In this document: positions 26,553 through 36,250 of the stretch, piece by piece
How positions within the stretch are numbered: the first letter of the stretch is position 1
Layout: each line of letters opens with the position of its first letter
Assembly (NCBI GenBank): GCA_022414725.1
Contig: CM039464.1
Location: 18,009,654-18,073,653, forward strand
DNA length: 64,000 bases
Direction of reading: 5' to 3'
DNA from: Microglena sp. YARC
Lineage: Eukaryota; Chlorophyta; Chlorophyceae; Chlamydomonadales; Chlamydomonadaceae
The notes under the pieces: model-generated
Seen by the model: only the letters and a program-made list of their open reading frames with translations
What the model was told of the DNA's origin: nothing
Database searches by the model: none
Made by a program: the position numbers and the translations under genes

Positions 26553-27035
26553 ATGCTAGGTGCTAGAGAAGGAGTTAAACATTGTAAACGATACTTTTTC
26601 ACCAAAAAGCCCGAAAAAAAGGATGTTGTTACTCGTTCCACCAAAAGTATCTCCAAGACGACGCCAACAGAAGTCGTCTACAAAGTCCAAAAAAAGAATT
26701 ATAAATCAAACCGGAAAAATCCGCGAATAAGGCTTCGTCAGGAAAACCAAGGCTTCGTCAGGAACCAATGGCTCGTCAGGAACCAAGGCTTCGTCAGGAA
26801 ACCCAAGGCCGTCGGACGCCAAGGCTTCGTCAGGAACCAAGGCTTCAGGACCCGTCAGGACCCAAAGCTTCGTAAGGAACCAAGGCTTCGTCAGGACCCA
26901 AAGCTTCTTCAAGACCCAAAGCTTCTTCAAGACCCAAGAGCAATAATTGAAACAATGCAGAACGTTATTGAGTCTTTTTCATTTTACTGTTCCACCGAGT
27001 GTAGTGACGACGTGATACATGTCGCGAAACGCTAA
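26553..27035 (+). CDS. Hypothetical basic protein with short degenerate repeats
   Basis: ATG at 26553 opens 160 codons. The first 55 residues are Lys- and Thr-rich. The rest comes from an 18-21-bp minisatellite (AAGGCTTCGTCAGGAACC) that is open in several frames on both strands, so its coding status is doubtful. In another frame the same repeat would give a Ser-Gly-Thr-Lys repeat. The end overlaps the dispersed word TTTCATTTTACTGTTCCACC. No homology recognised. Confidence 0.3.
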   Translation: MLGAREGVKHCKRYFFTKKPEKKDVVTRSTKSISKTTPTEVVYKVQKKNYKSNRKNPRIRLRQENQGFVRNQWLVRNQGFVRKPKAVGRQGFVRNQGFRTRQDPKLRKEPRLRQDPKLLQDPKLLQDPRAIIETMQNVIESFSFYCSTECSDDVIHVAKR

Positions 27036-27229
27036 ATCAATAAATGAAACGTCTCATTATCGTTTACGGTTTCATTTCTAGGAAAACGGGTTGCGCGGTC
27101 AATCGTTCGTTGATTTTGTATTTGTAAGGACATGTAAAGTCTTTTCAATGGCACTGACAATTGTAAAATCATTCCCTTGGAGCGTTCTCACAGCTTGCCC
27201 TGGCGTGTGCACGGCGTTGTATTGTGTTC

Positions 27230-27946
27230 ATGTCTATATCGGACATCCACACAAAGATGCAAAAGCGTATCGAGATGGTTCGATTGGAGTGTCTGTCTTT
27301 GGTGAGTTCTAAGTTGCGCCAGAATGCGCCCGATGGTAATGAGACTTGTAACAATAATAATCACGTTATTGTCTTGAAGAAGGGTGACGGTAAGTCCGCA
27401 AATGTGGAAGACGATTCCGACTCCGGGGAAGAATATACCGATGACCATGATGACAATGAAGATGACGAGGTAAGACAATATGATCGACATTGTCGGGACG
27501 GATCATTAACCTCCAATTTATCACCATATGCATCGAGGACCATTCTGTAAATTATACCCCAACAAACTTCTTGTGTCATCACGGATACTGATGTTGGTGA
27601 TGGTTGATGCTGATGGTACTAATAGTACCGATACTGGTTCCGCTACTATCTTTCCACAACAGACTGAAATAGTACCTATTGAGGGTGATAGTGAATCTCT
27701 TCGACCACCAATAATTTTGAACGAGGGTAAACTCAAGTCTATGGCGCGTCGACGAGACTTAGGAGACTTCTTTCTAGTACGAACACCCCTGGTGTGACAG
27801 CAACTGCTATTGCCTCCATGAAGAAAGATGCCAATCATATCTCTTATTATAAGTACGCGCGTTGTACCGGATGCCGGAGTTGACCCGAATATTTTTTTAG
27901 TGATCCGTTTTAAATACAAAATGGGCGAGTTACAATTCCTGTGTTG
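27230..27946 (+). pseudogene. Hypothetical acidic gene, probably frameshifted
   Basis: The frame from ATG 27230 encodes about 106 residues with a highly acidic stretch (DDSDSGEEYTDDHDDNEDDE). It is followed in other phases by open stretches reaching about 27946, just before the next ORF. The pattern suggests one gene with one or two frameshifts. No domain recognised. A low-complexity acidic tail next to an RGG-type protein fits nucleic-acid-associated viral proteins, but this is inference only. Confidence 0.35.
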
Positions 27947-27952
27947 ATAATC

Positions 27953-28813
27953 ATGGTATCAGGTTTGATTCGGTTTACGATCTATGTTTGTGAAGCGTTC
28001 TCCGAGTGCGAAACTCCGCCCTCGAACGCTAACGGAATCGAACGCGAACGCGAACCGCGAACGGGGCGAAACGCGAACGCGAACGCGAAAACAAACGCGA
28101 ACGCGAACGCGAACGCGAACGAGAAAACAAACGCGAAAGCGAACGAGAAAACAAACGCGAACGCGAACGAGAAAACAAACGCGAACGCGAAAGAACAGGG
28201 AGTGAGGAGTCCTCAGAAACGCGAAGATCTTAAACGTCGTGAAGTTGACAACAATATAGATGACGCATCGATCAAGCGAAATGAAGAAGAAACTGTGTCA
28301 CGCAAACCGTTCATACCATCAGCGGTCTACAATATGAAACGCCGAGCTATGTTTGATCCGGATTCCCTACCCCTAAAAAGCAAGAATAACCGTGACAACA
28401 ACAACGATAGTGAAAGCGACAGCAATGACCGCAAAAACAGTGCCGGCACCCGCACCCGCAACAATGATAGTGACAGTGACAACAGTGATAGTGCGAGTGA
28501 GAATGAGAATGAGAATGAGAATGAGAATGAGAATAGGCGCGGGCGCGGGCGCGGGCGCGGGCGTGGGCGTGGGCGCGGGCGCGACAATGAACGACTTCAC
28601 ATTAATGGTGGGGACAATGGTGATACAACACAACAATCCATTTCTAAAAACGTTGGCCCGATATCTAGCGCCCGTGGTGGTAATAATAACGGCCCCTCTT
28701 CGTATGATGCGCTTCCTCGATACCCGTTCGGAATGCCACCTTCAATGTCTATGCCTCCTCAAGATGGCAAATATCAACGTAACTCTGGTTCGATCAACCG
28801 GAACCCCTCGTAA
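27953..28813 (+). CDS. Low-complexity RG-repeat protein
   Basis: ATG at 27953 to TAA at 28811-28813, 286 codons. Residues roughly 40-80 are Asn-Ala-Asn-Glu-Lys repeats from a GCGAACGCGAACG minisatellite. The centre is rich in Asp, Ser and Asn with a run of Asn-Glu dipeptides, followed by an RGRGRGRGRG tract at about 28537-28581 typical of RNA-binding RG motifs. The C-terminus is Pro-, Met- and Ser-rich. The frame stays open through both repeats and the non-repetitive parts, which supports coding. It converges on the D5 gene and overlaps its end by 40 bases. Function unknown. Confidence 0.5.
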   Translation: MVSGLIRFTIYVCEAFSECETPPSNANGIEREREPRTGRNANANAKTNANANANANEKTNAKANEKTNANANEKTNANAKEQGVRSPQKREDLKRREVDNNIDDASIKRNEEETVSRKPFIPSAVYNMKRRAMFDPDSLPLKSKNNRDNNNDSESDSNDRKNSAGTRTRNNDSDSDNSDSASENENENENENENRRGRGRGRGRGRGRGRDNERLHINGGDNGDTTQQSISKNVGPISSARGGNNNGPSSYDALPRYPFGMPPSMSMPPQDGKYQRNSGSINRNPS

Positions 28814-31450
28814 ACAATTCCTACCCCCTTGACACGAATTCCTTTCGTCCTCAGCGCCTGGTCGAGGTACTTGTTCATCGCGCCTCTCCGGATCTTGGTT
28901 GCCCCCGTGATACCGTCCGACTCGGCCTTGTTCCATATCTTCCACTCGTCGAATGCTGCGTTTCCGCCGATACCGTGTCTTCTTCGACCTTCTCTACACA
29001 CTTGTCGACGAAATCGGCAAGGTGATCGTTGTCGCGCTGGTACTGGTGAGTACACGCCATGACGGGCTCAGGCTCCTCGAGCGCCTGCCCGAACGTGGCC
29101 GTGTATGTGTGTATCAGCATCGATACGAAGTGCTCCTTCCAATGCTCCAACTTTGACGATAGTTCAAGGTCCATGGGAACTCGTTAGGTGGTCCGGGGAT
29201 GGCTTGGGCACGAACTTGACTTGAACTCTATCACGCGTATGCGTCGCACGTGCCTCCGTCGTCCGAAGGAACCGAAGGTAAATGGTTGCACTGTAGAAAC
29301 AACTTGAATTGCGGCTTCTCTCAACGGGGGCTTGTACAACTCCCTGCACTGAATGGTATCTCCTCCCGACAACTCTTTCATTAGTCCGATGTTCAGGTGC
29401 TCGTTCTCGGCATGGTCCTGCAGCACGCCGAAACCGCCGGCTTTGGCCCTAGCGATTTCGGAAGTGGCTGCGTTGCTAGCCGCTCTCTGGCGCGTAAGAA
29501 GAGTGACAGGGAACTTGCAGCAATAGTCCCCAAGCGACTTTTCCATGAGAGAGATCGTGATGGACTTGCCGTTCGATCCGCTTCCTGTCCACTACGTTCA
29601 TGCGCTCGTACCGGATGTGCCCTGAGAGGACAATCCGCGAGCGTCCTTAGAAGGTACGTGCGCACGTCCTCTCGTGGGTGCGTCTGGGCGAAGAACTTGT
29701 TTATTTCGGCGACCACTGGGTGGTCGCGATGGAATGGGGTGACGCACAAGCCCGTCGAGAAGGAAATGTAGTCGTCAGGACGACCGTCACGGAACTCGAA
29801 ACGCTCCAAGTCGTACACTCCGTTCTCGAACCCCCACCAGAGAGCAGTTGCTGTCAAGGAGGTCGCAGAACTTCTCGACCATGGGGGAACAACTCACAGC
29901 ACTCGCGCATCACGTTGTCCTTGAAAGCGGTCTTCTTCAACGTAGGGATACGGCGGTGAGTTTGTGAGCCAGCTCGATCAACCTTTTCTGCTCAGACTCA
30001 TCAACCGTCAGGGACATGGATTGAATGTTCATGGTAGCGCGGGTGTATTCGCTGACCACTTCGGTGCTGATCTTGCCGCGTAGAGTGTATGCGGAATCGG
30101 TCTCGTGCCATCGATGGTTCCTGAACTCGTACCAGATGCGCATCTTGATGGAAGCGCACACGTAATCATAGCGATACATGTGGTGCACCACGCGAGCGAC
30201 GTCATAATGCGTCCCGTTCGAGCTCTGCATGATGAGCGAGTGTAGATCATTGCGGATAAGGTTCAGGTACGCCTCGGGGTTGTCGTGTTTCGCCCACATA
30301 TGTAGTGTGCCTATCCCGAGTCCGCCTGTGCGCATCTTGTTCCACAAACGAGCGCACTCGGTGTTCACATACTTTGGCGACTGTTGGCTGAATTCCTCCC
30401 ACTTGTCTAGTAGGCGATGATCTATATTGAGCAGACACCAACCTACGCGGACCCACTCGTTTGTAGCAGTCGGCGCGGAGCTGGAGAAAGCATCATCACA
30501 ATCTGGGAAATGCGAAGGAACTCATCGGTGGAGACGTGGTTGTTCCTACAATCGTCTTCCTGCATGACTACATTCTGGATCGTCTCTCGCATTCTGTTGC
30601 GATGTTCTCGTGTGCGTGAGAAATACAGTCACCTCCTCAAGTCTATCTTCTCTTAGCTCGCTCTCGGTGTACTTGTTCCGGATAGAGAGTATGTCTGAGA
30701 GATGTTGTTCGTCTTCCGCTATCGGGACCTCCACTAGTGAGGAGACGGAGTCCCACTCTAGCACGCTGTGCACGGTGTACGGCGTGGCACCAGGTTTTCG
30801 ACTTCCGTACATCATCCAGTTGTTCTTTTCGATGACTGCCTCGTCCACGACATCCTCGATGCGCGATAACAAGCCAGGGATGTGTGTGGAGAACAGGGCC
30901 GATAGGTCATCTAGGACCTTCTGTCTGAGGAGGTACTGCACCTCGGTGCGGGTCACGATGTCCGGGACGATGATGTGCAGTCCGTCCTTTAGCACGCCGC
31001 TCTTGAAGAGCATAGGAGCCTTGGATCGGGACATGACAAAGAACGGATGCGCGGAGCGTCGACAAATTCTCGGATGCGTTGAAGGTATATTTTGCATATC
31101 TGAGGTGCCAATGAGCGAATGTCCACTATGGACTTTTCAGGAGAAGCCCTGCCGCCTCCAATACATCCCGAATCAAGTCTCAGGTCTAGGTCAATGACGA
31201 CCGGTCCGATGTGGCGGTGCTTCTCTGTGAGCGAGAGATCCGGTGCGCCTGCATTTACTGCTTCACGGTACAGACGGTGGAAATCTTCCTGGTCGGATGC
31301 GGATATGTAGTATGATCCTGCACTGCACGAGCGTCCTCCCCCCATGCCGGTGTGTGTGAATTCGTCCCCTTTATGTACACGGCGGCTGGGATAGAAACCG
31401 GTGAAGCGCCTGCTCAGCCAGTTGCGGAGAGATGGGCGCGCTTGCATCAT
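28774..31450 (-). pseudogene. D5-type primase-helicase (SF3), frameshifted
   Basis: Consecutive minus-strand frames read as one protein of about 890 codons, close to the size of Mimivirus-type D5 (established family knowledge). The N-terminal primase part shows TEKHRHIGPVVIDLDLR, KDGLHIIVPDIVT and EKNNWMMYGSRKPGATPYTV. The middle shows KMRTGGLGIGTLHMWAKHDN and WHETDSAYTLRGKIS. The SF3 helicase part shows GFENGVYDLERFEFRDGRPD, Walker A GSGSNGKS (29562-29585) and NIGLMKELSGGDTIQCRELY. The chosen start is ATG 31450. At least five frame changes interrupt it, so it is either a pseudogene or affected by indel errors. D5 unwinds and primes viral DNA during replication and is a core giant-virus gene. 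Confidence 0.85.
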
Positions 31451-31649
31451 GTTGCTGTTGTGAAGGATTACCCATGGTAGCTCTTGGCGCTCCACTGTGG
31501 ATTATAGTGTGAATATGTAATATGCCTTTTATTTTCAACACGATTGTATCACTTTCATCAAAATATGTGTTATCGTAAGTGTGCGAGTAAGCACTTTAGT
31601 AGTTGTTGTTCGTAACTTTTATACATTGTATCAACTGCTGCAAGCACTT

Positions 31650-31915
31650 CGAAGAGTGGACAGAGATGTATGCAGCGGAGACAGACGCGCCAATCTATAC
31701 ACGGAGACAAGAATAGCGTTACAAGGACAGGCGGACGCCAAAGAACACCAGCGGTGGGAGAGGCGGACGTCTGTAACCTGACTAGACCCTAAGTCAGGAA
31801 TCTTAAGCCAGGCACCGGCTATACAGAGTGTGTCAGTGAGAGACCGATGACGCAGTAAACAGGAAGCTGTCACCGTGTCATGAAGGATGACACAGTCTAC
31901 GGGAAGCTGACACAG
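31650..31915 (-). mobile_element. Diverged copia LTR fragment inside the virus-like block
   Basis: The sequence follows the LTR at about 5940-6150 in the same orientation. Shared words include CAATCTATACACGGAGACAA, AGGAAGCTG.CAC...GTCAT, and GATGACACAGTCTACGGGAA. It is clearly more diverged than the copy at 22731. No coding sequence accompanies it. It lies just upstream of the D5 start. Confidence 0.65.
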
Positions 31916-32079
31916 TACAATTATGATGAAGACTTGGAATAATCGAGAGAGCCTGTCTGCAGATAAAGATTGTCCGCAATGTGTGTTCCGGCCAGCTTAG
32001 TGAGTCATTGACTCGCGGACGATTGCACTAAAAATAATTCGCGTCAGTAAATAAGTAAGTACATTTGTATCAAGCACAA

Positions 32080-32496
32080 ATGTTTAATATTTGCAGCGAA
32101 AGAGTGATGTGTAAGATCTCCCCCTCCCGAGATTGTATTCGCACTGTCCGAATTACGTTTACCGGATGCCCTCGGAGCGTTTTTCATCACAACCTTAACA
32201 AAGATGGCCTCGAGTTTTGTGGGGACGGAAATGAAGGGTGTGAGAAGCACCAGGGTTGCATCGAAGATTCATGTATGTTCAAGTATCGCAAGCGCATTCA
32301 GAACAGTCAGAAAGAGCGTAAGAAAATCTTCGAGACCTTCATTGAATCACTGAACAACATATCGAATAAGGAGACCCAAATTGTCAGTGATGTAATCAAT
32401 GACTTGGCAAATGAGGAACATGCACGTGAACAAGAATGTCCCTACATGTATGAAAGGGACGAAATTGAAAAGCGTCTCTCACAGGATCCCTACTAA
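32080..32496 (+). CDS. Hypothetical Cys-rich protein
   Basis: ATG at 32080 to TAA at 32494-32496, 138 codons and intact. The first half is cysteine-rich (positions about 4, 11, 19, 29, 47, 54, 60, 65), with FCGDGNEGCEKHQGCIEDSC in the middle, which may bind metal. The second half is charged and helical, rich in Lys, Glu and Asn, possibly a coiled coil. I do not recognise the family. A MITE is inserted 14 bases after the stop. Confidence 0.5.
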   Translation: MFNICSERVMCKISPSRDCIRTVRITFTGCPRSVFHHNLNKDGLEFCGDGNEGCEKHQGCIEDSCMFKYRKRIQNSQKERKKIFETFIESLNNISNKETQIVSDVINDLANEEHAREQECPYMYERDEIEKRLSQDPY

Positions 32497-32510
32497 ATTT
32501 TTGAGATGTA

Positions 32511-32676
32511 ATGGGCGTTCCTGCCTCCCGGCGGATTTTTTGAAATGTCTACTCATAATTTAGAGCCTCCAGAAAGACTCGCTAGCTTGAGATATCAAGC
32601 CCAGAGGAATCACAATTCCGCTCCAAACCATGTTTTAGCAACCAGTAAAAATCCGCCGGGAGTCTGGAACGCCCAT
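32511..32676. mobile_element. Intact 166-bp MITE with TA duplication
   Basis: The element begins ATGGGCGTTCCTGCCTCCCG and ends with the inverse, CCGGGAGTCTGGAACGCCCAT. The terminal inverted repeats are about 30 bp with three mismatches. TA flanks it on each side (32509-32510 and 32677-32678), the target duplication of Tc1/mariner elements. The interior has no coding capacity. The same termini recur at 26135-26165 next to the Fanzor remnant. Confidence 0.85.
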
Positions 32677-32962
32677 TATGTCGAGATGTTGTGTGAGAGA
32701 GAGAGAGAGAGAAAATACGTTACAATGTGGACGTGTGTCCCATCAATCCAATTAACTACAGTGATTGTATCACATATCATCTACATCTTCTTCGTCTTGA
32801 TCTTCGGCAATTTGTTCAAGATGGTCGTCATGTTTTCAGTAGATTCCTCTTGCAGATGATCAAAGCGCCGTTTCTCAGCTCTGCTGCGCGTGAATGTGTT
32901 GGATTTAATGATATTCGCCCATTCCTCATCGGTCAGCGCGAATGGTGAAATTGTCTCTGACC

Positions 32963-32964
32963 TC

Positions 32965-33018
<54 letters not shown>
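32963..33018. repeat. (TTGA)n microsatellite
   Basis: About 13 tandem copies of TTGA. A short (GA)n run also occurs at about 32695-32713. Confidence 0.9.
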
Positions 33019-33019
<1 letters not shown>

Positions 33020-33082
33020 AAGTTTGTCACCCATTTATGCTGTGTTAACTGTGGTTTAGGGGTTTACGCGAGGAATTGCGGT

Positions 33083-34024
33083 TCAATCTCCCCGCACCAA
33101 TGAGTACGTTACAAAGGGTGGGTGTCTTGCGGCTTCCACGATGCGCCGTATAACCTTCTTCACACTGTACGGGTACCAAGGAACCTCTGCCACACCGAAG
33201 CACAGGAGCACGCATATCGCGGACAACGTGGCGCCGAGCATCTCGGCTCCCACGTACACGCCCAGGAACTCTCCCTTGCATCCTGCGCCCTCGTTGAAGA
33301 CCGTCGGACTTGCCAACACGCGGGCAGGATTCATTGCACCGCCGGTGAGCGGTCCTATGGCAAGGGCTGGTGCAAGGAGAGCCAGTCCGATCATGATAGG
33401 ACCGATGGTACCGTACCCGTGCTTGTTTTGAGTGTACCACACGACCGCGAAGACGCACAGTGTGAACACGAACGTTCCGAGCCCTTCGATAGCCAGCACG
33501 CGCCTGTCTGTGATCCCTTCGCTTGGCGAGAAGCATCCTAAGCCAGGTCCCCCCACGCTGACGCCCGGGATCATGAGCGAGAGGTACATTGCGCCTAAGA
33601 CGCATCCAACGTAATGCGATACAGCGTAGAGGACTGCCTTGTGCGGGTGGGTGTACCCCATCAACGTGAAAACCCATGTGACGCAAGGATTCAGGTGCGC
33701 CCCGGAGATGCGGGCGGTCGCTAGAACCATGATGGACAACGTGGCTGCGTTGCACCATGGTGTAGGGGATAACGACCCCAATATGTGGAAGAAGAAGCAT
33801 GCCACGACTTCGGCTGCACAACGATTGGATAGCGATAACACTGTCGGCGCGGATTTATTTTGTTGTTCTTGCTCATTCTCGTCATCATGATGTGTCGCCC
33901 CCTCGTCAAGTTTGGATACAACAACACTGATTAGGGGAATATTAGGAGGAGGACGAGGACGATCCTGATTTATAATATTCGATGATGATGTACTCATGAT
34001 GTCAAAATGTTGAATACAGTACAT
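33083..34024 (-). CDS. Aquaporin / MIP-family channel
   Basis: Intact 313-codon frame. About 70 polar N-terminal residues precede six predicted membrane segments. Both pore half-helices are present: the first has GAHLNPCVTW (NPC instead of NPA), the second GGAMNPARVL with the canonical NPA followed by the selectivity-filter Arg. Family knowledge says these motifs meet in the pore and let water or small neutral solutes through while excluding protons; NPC-type variants are known in plant, protist and viral members. The substrate cannot be read from the sequence. The start may be ATG 34024 or ATG 33997; the N-terminal tail does not affect the fold. It could change membrane permeability of the infected cell. 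Confidence 0.92.
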   Translation of the reverse strand: MYCIQHFDIMSTSSSNIINQDRPRPPPNIPLISVVVSKLDEGATHHDDENEQEQQNKSAPTVLSLSNRCAAEVVACFFFHILGSLSPTPWCNAATLSIMVLATARISGAHLNPCVTWVFTLMGYTHPHKAVLYAVSHYVGCVLGAMYLSLMIPGVSVGGPGLGCFSPSEGITDRRVLAIEGLGTFVFTLCVFAVVWYTQNKHGYGTIGPIMIGLALLAPALAIGPLTGGAMNPARVLASPTVFNEGAGCKGEFLGVYVGAEMLGATLSAICVLLCFGVAEVPWYPYSVKKVIRRIVEAARHPPFVTYSLVRGD

Positions 34025-34430
34025 TCAAAGGAACATTAAAACCGGTGACCCTTGAACCCAATGGGTAGATCAGCTAAAGGGTTTAAATATTTGTGCCGTT
34101 GAATTTAAGCTACCCGTATATCCTCGAACCTATGAATTTCTTATTACACATCCGGGGGTCCGGGGGACATGTAGTAAGAAAGACAATGAATTCTCCATAG
34201 GGGTATCATAGGGGTCAACTCTTTCTTGAGGTAAAAAATTATCCTAAACTCTTTCTTGAGGTAAAAAATTATCTTCCGAATGCGAATCGGAAAAGTTGGG
34301 TGGCATACATGTGAAGAATGCGGGATGCATACAAACGTGGAATGTGCTTCTATCCATCACGTTTACCATGATGCTGCGTGTCTCTAAAAACGAGTGTGAA
34401 CAACGCCGCACACACACACTCTACTTGTGA
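34025..34430. other. Intergenic, no gene seen
   Basis: An AT-rich stretch (TTTAAATATTTG, about 34080-34092) lies upstream of the aquaporin gene and could be its promoter. A direct repeat of ACTCTTTCTTGAGGTAAAAA occurs twice at about 34217-34270. Confidence 0.4.
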
Positions 34431-34476
34431 GTTTCACGCACAGACCGCTCGGTAATCAACTGTCTGTGTCCCCAAA

Positions 34477-34986
34477 TCAGTATCGGGTGGTGCTTGAGGT
34501 CGATGAGCGGCTTCTCGACGCGTCTCGGCGAAACGCGAGGGGGGTCTTTTGAGAACTACTGTACAGCCCCAAAATGTATCCATTTTCCGACGCCACGATG
34601 CGCGAAAGTGACTCTGTTTCACGAGCGAATGTGAAATTATGTCTCGAGGCGCTTGAATTTTTGCAACAAAGTAAGGCCATGTCGATAAGGCATCTCTGCA
34701 TCATGGGATGACAGTGGTGTGTGCAGTGAGAATGTGATGACATCTCTGCATCATGGGATGAAAGTGGTGTGTGCAGTGAGAATGTGATGACAGTGGTGTG
34801 TGCAGTAAGAAAGCGTGGTACCCGTTCGATTCGACAAATTTGTTGACCATTATCCGTTCGACGTCCTGGTGCACCCATTTGCCGGGATTGCCGTTCAAAG
34901 CGTACCCAAAGGAAAAGAATTTGGCAGGGTGTGTGTTGGTGTCGTGCAAAGACTGTAGCATCCGTGATCAACTGTATTACAAACAA
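34477..34986 (-). pseudogene. Gene fragment interrupted by a ~50-bp tandem repeat
   Basis: Minus-strand frames begin near 34961 with a protein-like stretch (HPAKFFSFGYALNGNPGKWV, then DVERIMVNKFVESNGYHAFL) that breaks off at about 34800. A repeat containing CATCTCTGCATCATGGGATGA starts there (two full copies plus a partial, about 34690-34800). The sequence beyond it does not look like a continuation. I do not recognise the protein. Confidence 0.3.
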
Positions 34987-35020
34987 TGGGCGTTCCTCAG
35001 ACTCTCCTCAAAAAATATTT
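34986..35020 (+). repeat. MITE terminal fragment
   Basis: ATGGGCGTTCCTCAGACTCT followed by CCTCAAAAAATATTTG resembles the left MITE terminus. The rest of the element is absent. Confidence 0.5.
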
Positions 35021-35132
35021 GTAGTGAACCACGGACATGTATCTGGTTTCAGGGGATATCATTCAAATTATCCAGATAGAGTGTCCAAAATTATTTGAGA
35101 ACAAACTGTAACATTATTGACCCCTCCATTGG

Positions 35133-35966
35133 TCACGACGCTGAGAGCACAGCTGCAGCAGCGTCTGCCTCTGCTTCCACTTTGTTGTTACCAGACCCCG
35201 TACCGAGGATGACACCGTAGATGTCCCGGATGGTCGTAGTAGTGACGCGCGTTGTTGCGTTGCTATTCTCAGAAACGGTCTGGAATGTCGGAATGTAACC
35301 ATACTTCTGGCGGTAAAAGGTGTTAAGGTCGTGCTTCGCGCTGCGTTTGTTGATGATAACCTCTGCGAAATCCACGTACTTCTCAATGAAGCCTACGAGC
35401 CACGCACTCACGACGTCGAACCCCATCTCCAAAAACATCGCGCCAAGAAATGCCTCGAACACGTCCTCCAGGACCTTCTTGTCAGTAGTCGTCTCTTTGT
35501 CAGCAATGTGTTCAGAGGGTGGTTTGAACCTGGCCACGATCCTACGAACGAATTCACCGAATGGAGTGTGATTCGCCGCGAGTCGCGAAAGCATCGCGCC
35601 GCTAACCAACTTGGAGCGGACGCTCGTCAGGAACCCCTCGTCCTCAGAGGGGTAGCGAATGTACAAGTAAGACGTGATAACTGCACTAAGCACCGAATCT
35701 CCGAGAAACTCTAGACGCTCATAGCAAGTGTGGCGGTTCACCCAACGGGGTGTGAATGCGGCAACGAACACAGACATATCTTGTACGTTCTTGCGCACAA
35801 CACCAGGAGGAACGTGCATGCTCACGATAGTATCGATCTCCGACGAAGATATCACGGATTGTTGTTCCGGCTTCTTCATTATATTTCCAGATTTGTTAGA
35901 CAAATTTGCGAACCAATGGGTTTTCCCTCGTTTCTCTTTACACTGTATTCTCAACAACATACACAT
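35133..35966 (-). CDS. Ribonuclease III with a C-terminal dsRNA-binding region
   Basis: Intact 277-codon frame. The RNase III signature YERLEFLGDSVLSAVITSYL (residues about 83-102) holds the acidic metal ligands. The second catalytic cluster is EDVFEAFLGAMFLE (about 167-180). The C-terminal 65 residues, ending NNKVEAEADAAAAVLSAS, look like a degenerate double-stranded RNA-binding domain whose last helix keeps the Lys and Ala pattern. The enzyme cleaves dsRNA; in giant viruses it may process transcripts or counter host RNA silencing, which is inference. The start is ATG 35966, or ATG 35876 if the first 30 residues are not translated. It is divergent from the metacaspase fragment at 36059. Confidence 0.92.
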   Translation of the reverse strand: MCMLLRIQCKEKRGKTHWFANLSNKSGNIMKKPEQQSVISSSEIDTIVSMHVPPGVVRKNVQDMSVFVAAFTPRWVNRHTCYERLEFLGDSVLSAVITSYLYIRYPSEDEGFLTSVRSKLVSGAMLSRLAANHTPFGEFVRRIVARFKPPSEHIADKETTTDKKVLEDVFEAFLGAMFLEMGFDVVSAWLVGFIEKYVDFAEVIINKRSAKHDLNTFYRQKYGYIPTFQTVSENSNATTRVTTTTIRDIYGVILGTGSGNNKVEAEADAAAAVLSAS

Positions 35967-36058
35967 GTGTTGTCAACAAGATGATTTGAGTGAAGACACA
36001 TGTATATTTCATTTTGTTCTCATGTTAATGTACGAACACGGACACACAACACAACACA

Positions 36059-36250
36059 ATGAATCGAAGAGCTTTACTGTTTGGATTGAACTACGAAGGA
36101 ACGACCGCATCCCTGAAAGGATGCGAGAACGATGCGCACAACATGGCGGAGTTCCTCATGGGTCAACACAAGTTCAAGTGCGACGTCCGGATCGGTGCAG
36201 CCGCGACTACCGCATCTGCCATACTGGACACTCGGCAATCAATCTTACGT
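36059..36250 (+). pseudogene. Metacaspase-like protease, N-terminal fragment only
   Basis: ATG at 36059 begins NRRALLFGLNYEGT, then SLKGCENDAHNMAEFL, the first strand and helix of the caspase/metacaspase p20 fold (family pattern: strand, Gly-x-Asn-Tyr, Leu-x-Gly-Cys-x-Asp). Homology stops at about residue 50-60. The His/Cys catalytic dyad that should follow is absent because the sequence runs directly into the antisense strand of an ankyrin gene. It is therefore a truncated gene; the frame stays open to 36343 only by chance. Metacaspases regulate programmed cell death in algae and protists. The upstream region up to 35967 is shared with the divergent RNase III gene. Confidence 0.7.

Noticed and set aside
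33122..33890. Plus-strand and alternative-frame ORFs over the aquaporin gene
   Set aside because: Shadow frames; the minus-strand frame has the NPC/NPA motifs and membrane segments.
35104..35117. Left-hand end of the mariner/Fanzor element (TAACATTATTGACC is the complement of a word at 22989)
   Set aside because: The 14-base match lies just downstream of the RNase III gene, has no TA duplication or extended similarity, and may be chance.
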